From JBARRO01 sp049644265 (GTDB taxonomy: Bacteria; Bacteroidota; Ignavibacteria; UBA10030), in assembly GCA_049644265.1 (NCBI GenBank), contig JBARRO010000108.1, positions 1 through 34,785 on the forward strand: a stretch of 34,785 bases of DNA. The letters run 5' to 3'. Under the pieces are notes generated by a model. It searched no databases, was not told the origin of the DNA, and worked only from the letters and a program-made list of their open reading frames with translations. Shown piece after piece: positions 32,633 through 34,785 of this stretch (position 1 is the stretch's first letter; each line of letters begins with the position of its first letter). Position numbers and translations under genes: made by a program.

Positions 32633-32746
32633 CTACTTTAATCTTCTCTTCGTGTCCTTAGTGTCCTTCGTGGTTCCCTTCGTGGAGATTGCTGCATCCA
32701 CATTCGCGAATTCTTCTTTGTAAAGAAGCTCTCCCTCGCCTTTCAT
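32633..32746 (-). pseudogene. Truncated duplicate of the GxxExxY gene 5' end
   Basis: This short frame starts MKGEGELLYKEEF, matching the intact neighbour's MKREGELLYKEEV. The DNA of the shared segment, 32711-32757 against 32590-32636, agrees at 42 of 47 positions by hand alignment, and the match includes the leader. After codon 12 homology stops and the frame runs through the repeat arm, giving TKGTTKDTKDTKRR, to a stop at 32633-32635, eight bases before the intact start. It keeps a ribosome-binding-like GGGAG, so a 37-residue peptide could be made, but it is best read as the remnant of an earlier copy. Confidence 0.8.
32648..32674 (-). repeat. Internal copy of the CACGAAGGA repeat arm
   Basis: On the minus strand this reads ACCACGAAGGACACTAAGG followed by ACACGAAG, identical over 27 bases to the right outer arm (32772-32798) and in the same orientation. 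It precedes the intact gene just as the outer arm precedes the truncated copy, so leader plus arm form a repeated unit of about 120 bases. Confidence 0.85.
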
Positions 32747-32771
32747 TTTCTCCCTACAAGAGTTCTTTCTT

Positions 32772-32800
32772 CTTCGTGTCCTTAGTGTCCTTCGTGGTAT
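32772..32800 (-). repeat. Right outer CACGAAGGA repeat arm
   Basis: On the minus strand: ATACCACGAAGGACAC, then TAAGGACACGAAG. It is inverted relative to the left arm at 32198-32217. An ATTCGTGGAGG tail beyond it (32805-32815) resembles the TTCGTGGAG beyond the internal copy (32680-32688), so the duplicated segment may extend slightly past the arm. The rest of the spacer up to 32841 has no feature. Confidence 0.8.
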
Positions 32801-32841
32801 GACTATTCGTGGAGGAAGATGCGATTTCTTTCTGTAAATTT

Positions 32842-34758
32842 CTACTGCATTCCCGATGCAATCAGGCCTAACCGAATCGCTTTAAGGCGAGTCGCAGCGA
32901 CAGGATCATTGTTCGTGTCGAGGAACCTTTCATAACAAAAGCTAGCGCGGACAAAGTCACGCTTTTCGAAGAAGAAATTGCCAAGGTTGTAATACATTTC
33001 CGGCGCTTGGACGGTAGTTCTCATAAGACCTTGAATTCCGATGTCCACTGCCGATTCAAACCACCCATTCTTGTAACAAAACGTCGACAGCCCTATCTCT
33101 CGTTGAGGGAAATACACACTCTGGAAGAATCCTCGTGGCTCAGATTGAGGATATGAAATACCCAGGAGAGAATCGTACTGTTCGGGAGGGGTATGAGTGA
33201 AGTTTGACGCAATTGAACCGGGCTCCACACGAGAGACTTCCCGCGCGTAGCCATTCCGGCAGTAAACAGCGGCGGTTTCGTCGATATACACCAGGCGCCA
33301 TGTGGAATCCGACCGAAAGAACTCGACCCATGAATCTTCAAAAAGGTGGGGAAAGATTACGATGTCAGGATTGTATTTTTTCAGGATTGGATTCTTGTCC
33401 GGATCATTCCAGAGCTGTGAATACTCGCTGTAGAATCGTTCTCCAACCACTTCGTTGCGGCCGTCGATAAAAACTCGCTGGGGAAGTCTCAAAATCAAAA
33501 ACCCGCCGAAATTGAAATGATTCAGAACTTTTCCCCCGAGCCGATGCTCCAGAACAAACGTGCAGGCCTTGTCGGGTAACGTCAGATTATTGTATTGCAC
33601 TCCAAACCTGTCGTTGGAGCGATAATGGATGTAGTACCGGTTCGTGACAATGGTCCAAACCAGGAAGACTGAGAAACAGATTACTGCCAAGTTCAGAGGC
33701 GGTTGAAGTCGCGCAATGCGTCGTTTGTCCTTGAACGAACCCTGCAACTGCACCGCCATCATGGGTGCAACGGCAAAAACAAAATACCCTAAGTTTTTCA
33801 CGCCGGTGAGTCCGACATAGGTAAAGAGGATCAGGATGAGGATTTCGTGAATTTTCCAGCGGCGAATGTTCAGGACAAACACAAGAACAACGAGCAGGAG
33901 GAACAAGTGAAATGCAAAGAGCGGTTGAAACAAGGTGAACTGCCCGTTGACAACGTAGCCTTCAAGCGTGAGCGGCGAGGCGTACTCTGCGATAGCAGAT
34001 TTGAACACGTTGCCGGTCTGGAGAAATCCCAGTTGATAGAACGGAATGGCAATGCCTTTGATGAAATAGGGATTGAGGAATGACGCCAGAATCGACGCAA
34101 CAGCGTACTTCGTCAGGGATTTGGGTATCGTTCGGTGTTCGACGATCGAACCAATCCAGTAACTTGCCATGGCAATCCATCCCAGCATAAACACCGTGTG
34201 GGTATTCGTCCACGCGATCATGATGACCGGCAGCGTCCAGAGAAATCGTTCTCTTCCCCTTTCCCATTCCTCCAGCACGAGCAGGGTAAGACCAAGATAG
34301 AGCCAGGAAAACGAGTGGGGTCGGATTTCGAAGAGAACTGCAACAGAGCAAACGGAGAGCAGCGCTACCACCTGCCATGCCGTGATGTTGACGAGCTGAT
34401 TTCTGAGATGGGTTCTTAAAAACAGAAGGGAAAAACACGCAACAACCACGATGGCGTTGAACGCGACGAGGCCGAAAGGTCCGCCAAGGCGATTCACGAT
34501 TGCCATCGCGATCTGATAGATCCAATACAGGTCAATGTACTCATTCCCGCTCACTGTGTACGTGAAGATATCCTGGCGGGGAATGCTGAAGTTGCTGAGG
34601 ATCCATTCACCGGCTTTGATGTGAAAGCCGATATCGGGACTGTAGATCTCTCGGAAGGAAAAGAAAACGGCAAGCATGAGCAACATGCCCGCCGTTGCGG
34701 GATTCAACAAGTGCCGTTGCGTCGACTGAGTTTCACCCGGCGCGACGTTTTCGCTCAC
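32842..34758 (-). CDS. Large polytopic membrane protein, GT-C glycosyltransferase-like, with TPR-like tail
   Basis: About 638 residues with roughly ten hydrophobic helices between residues 22 and 380. The first outer loop PDIGFHIKAGEWILSNFSIPRQDIFTYTVSG has the acidic residue and layout of GT-C-type lipid-linked glycosyltransferases. A soluble domain follows (GKVLNHFNFGGFLILRLP, VFIDGRNEVVGERFYSEY), then a TPR-like segment YYNLGNFFFEKRDFVRASFCYERFLD near the C-terminus. Function is unproven; envelope glycan assembly is plausible. The proposed GTG start at 34758 has AGG seven bases upstream, but the frame stays open to the window edge, so the true start may lie outside. Confidence 0.75.
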   Translation of the reverse strand: MSENVAPGETQSTQRHLLNPATAGMLLMLAVFFSFREIYSPDIGFHIKAGEWILSNFSIPRQDIFTYTVSGNEYIDLYWIYQIAMAIVNRLGGPFGLVAFNAIVVVACFSLLFLRTHLRNQLVNITAWQVVALLSVCSVAVLFEIRPHSFSWLYLGLTLLVLEEWERGRERFLWTLPVIMIAWTNTHTVFMLGWIAMASYWIGSIVEHRTIPKSLTKYAVASILASFLNPYFIKGIAIPFYQLGFLQTGNVFKSAIAEYASPLTLEGYVVNGQFTLFQPLFAFHLFLLLVVLVFVLNIRRWKIHEILILILFTYVGLTGVKNLGYFVFAVAPMMAVQLQGSFKDKRRIARLQPPLNLAVICFSVFLVWTIVTNRYYIHYRSNDRFGVQYNNLTLPDKACTFVLEHRLGGKVLNHFNFGGFLILRLPQRVFIDGRNEVVGERFYSEYSQLWNDPDKNPILKKYNPDIVIFPHLFEDSWVEFFRSDSTWRLVYIDETAAVYCRNGYAREVSRVEPGSIASNFTHTPPEQYDSLLGISYPQSEPRGFFQSVYFPQREIGLSTFCYKNGWFESAVDIGIQGLMRTTVQAPEMYYNLGNFFFEKRDFVRASFCYERFLDTNNDPVAATRLKAIRLGLIASGMQ

Positions 34759-34785
34759 TTCAATACCTGAGATGAAACTGAGCGG

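Larger units (their letters stand above)
32198..32800. mobile_element. GxxExxY unit bounded by inverted CACGAAGGA repeats (putative element)
   Basis: The outer left end reads ATACCACGAAGGACAC (32198-32213) and the outer right end is its exact inverted copy (32785-32800), a 16-base perfect terminal match. Inward, both arms continue with CACGAAG nonamers (to 32217 left, to 32772 right). Between them lie an intact GxxExxY gene and, upstream of it, a truncated copy of its first 12 codons with the same leader and an extra internal repeat arm (32648-32674). No target-site duplication and no transposase are visible. Calling it mobile is inference from inverted ends plus tandem partial copy; a repeat-driven recombination product is the alternative. 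Confidence 0.5.

Noticed and set aside
32198..32800. Classical insertion sequence or transposase at the GxxExxY locus
   Set aside because: No DDE, HUH or serine recombinase motif and no target duplication are visible; only the inverted arms and the nuclease-like gene support mobility, so it is reported as putative.
1..34785. tRNA, rRNA, riboswitch or CRISPR
   Set aside because: Scanning the spacers showed no cloverleaf, rRNA-like block, known riboswitch core or repeat-spacer array; all long spacers are accounted for by promoters, terminators or degenerate repeats.

Overview
The window looks like chromosomal DNA of a Gram-negative environmental bacterium of moderate G+C. The gene content points to the FCB side of the tree (Bacteroidota/Ignavibacteriota-like). 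Evidence for this is a DUF3078 protein, a DUF5916 outer-membrane protein, two DUF4097 proteins, outer-membrane barrels and signal peptides, a GxxExxY gene, and several families of short degenerate dispersed repeats. The assignment is inference; there is no rRNA or tRNA gene to fix it.

1-11200: phosphate and signalling block. The left edge cuts a kdpD-type sensor kinase that overlaps kdpE. Converging on it is a phosphate operon on the minus strand: porin - pstS - pstC - pstA - pstB - arsC-type arsenate reductase - phoU. Divergent from it are phoB and phoR, overlapping by one base. The divergent spacer holds four GTTA cores at an exact 11-bp period (7591, 7602, 7613, 7624), a textbook PhoB/PhoP box array, with a TATTTT -10 nine bases downstream on the minus strand. 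Pore, binding protein, permease, ATPase, arsenate detoxification, signalling modulator and two-component system therefore form one self-contained Pho locus. After phoR lies a foreign-looking G+C-rich DUF1801 gene between A+T-rich imperfect inverted repeats that resemble integron attC sites, then a lone CheY-type receiver.

11200-18300: a minus-strand run of a soluble PAS/PAS/histidine kinase/receiver hybrid, a family 9 glycosyltransferase, an amidohydrolase without the usual HxH metal motif, and a beta-propeller/phosphoesterase fusion. The last three overlap or are separated by only 15 bases. A strong hairpin terminator (18240-18277) separates this run from the next operon.

18400-26650: a minus-strand operon of an ECF sigma factor, a zinc-finger anti-sigma factor with a HEAT-like C-terminal part, and two paralogous DUF4097 beta-solenoids built from GGN/GGD repeats. 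Divergent from it is a translationally coupled trio: membrane-anchored alpha/beta hydrolase, M28 peptidase with many membrane segments, and DUF3078 protein.

26650-34785: an RlmD-type 23S rRNA methyltransferase, a DUF5916 outer-membrane protein, a phosphohexomutase with a 7-bp tandem repeat inside its reading frame, a GxxExxY gene bracketed by inverted copies of a CACGAAGGA repeat, and a large GT-C-like membrane protein with TPR-like tail. The GxxExxY unit (32198-32800) is the most unusual structure in the window: it has matching inverted ends and carries, directly upstream, a truncated second copy of its own 5' end (leader plus first 12 codons). This looks like a small mobile or recombinogenic unit that has inserted or duplicated in tandem. 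A second inverted pair of a related repeat, without a gene, lies at 28147-28220.
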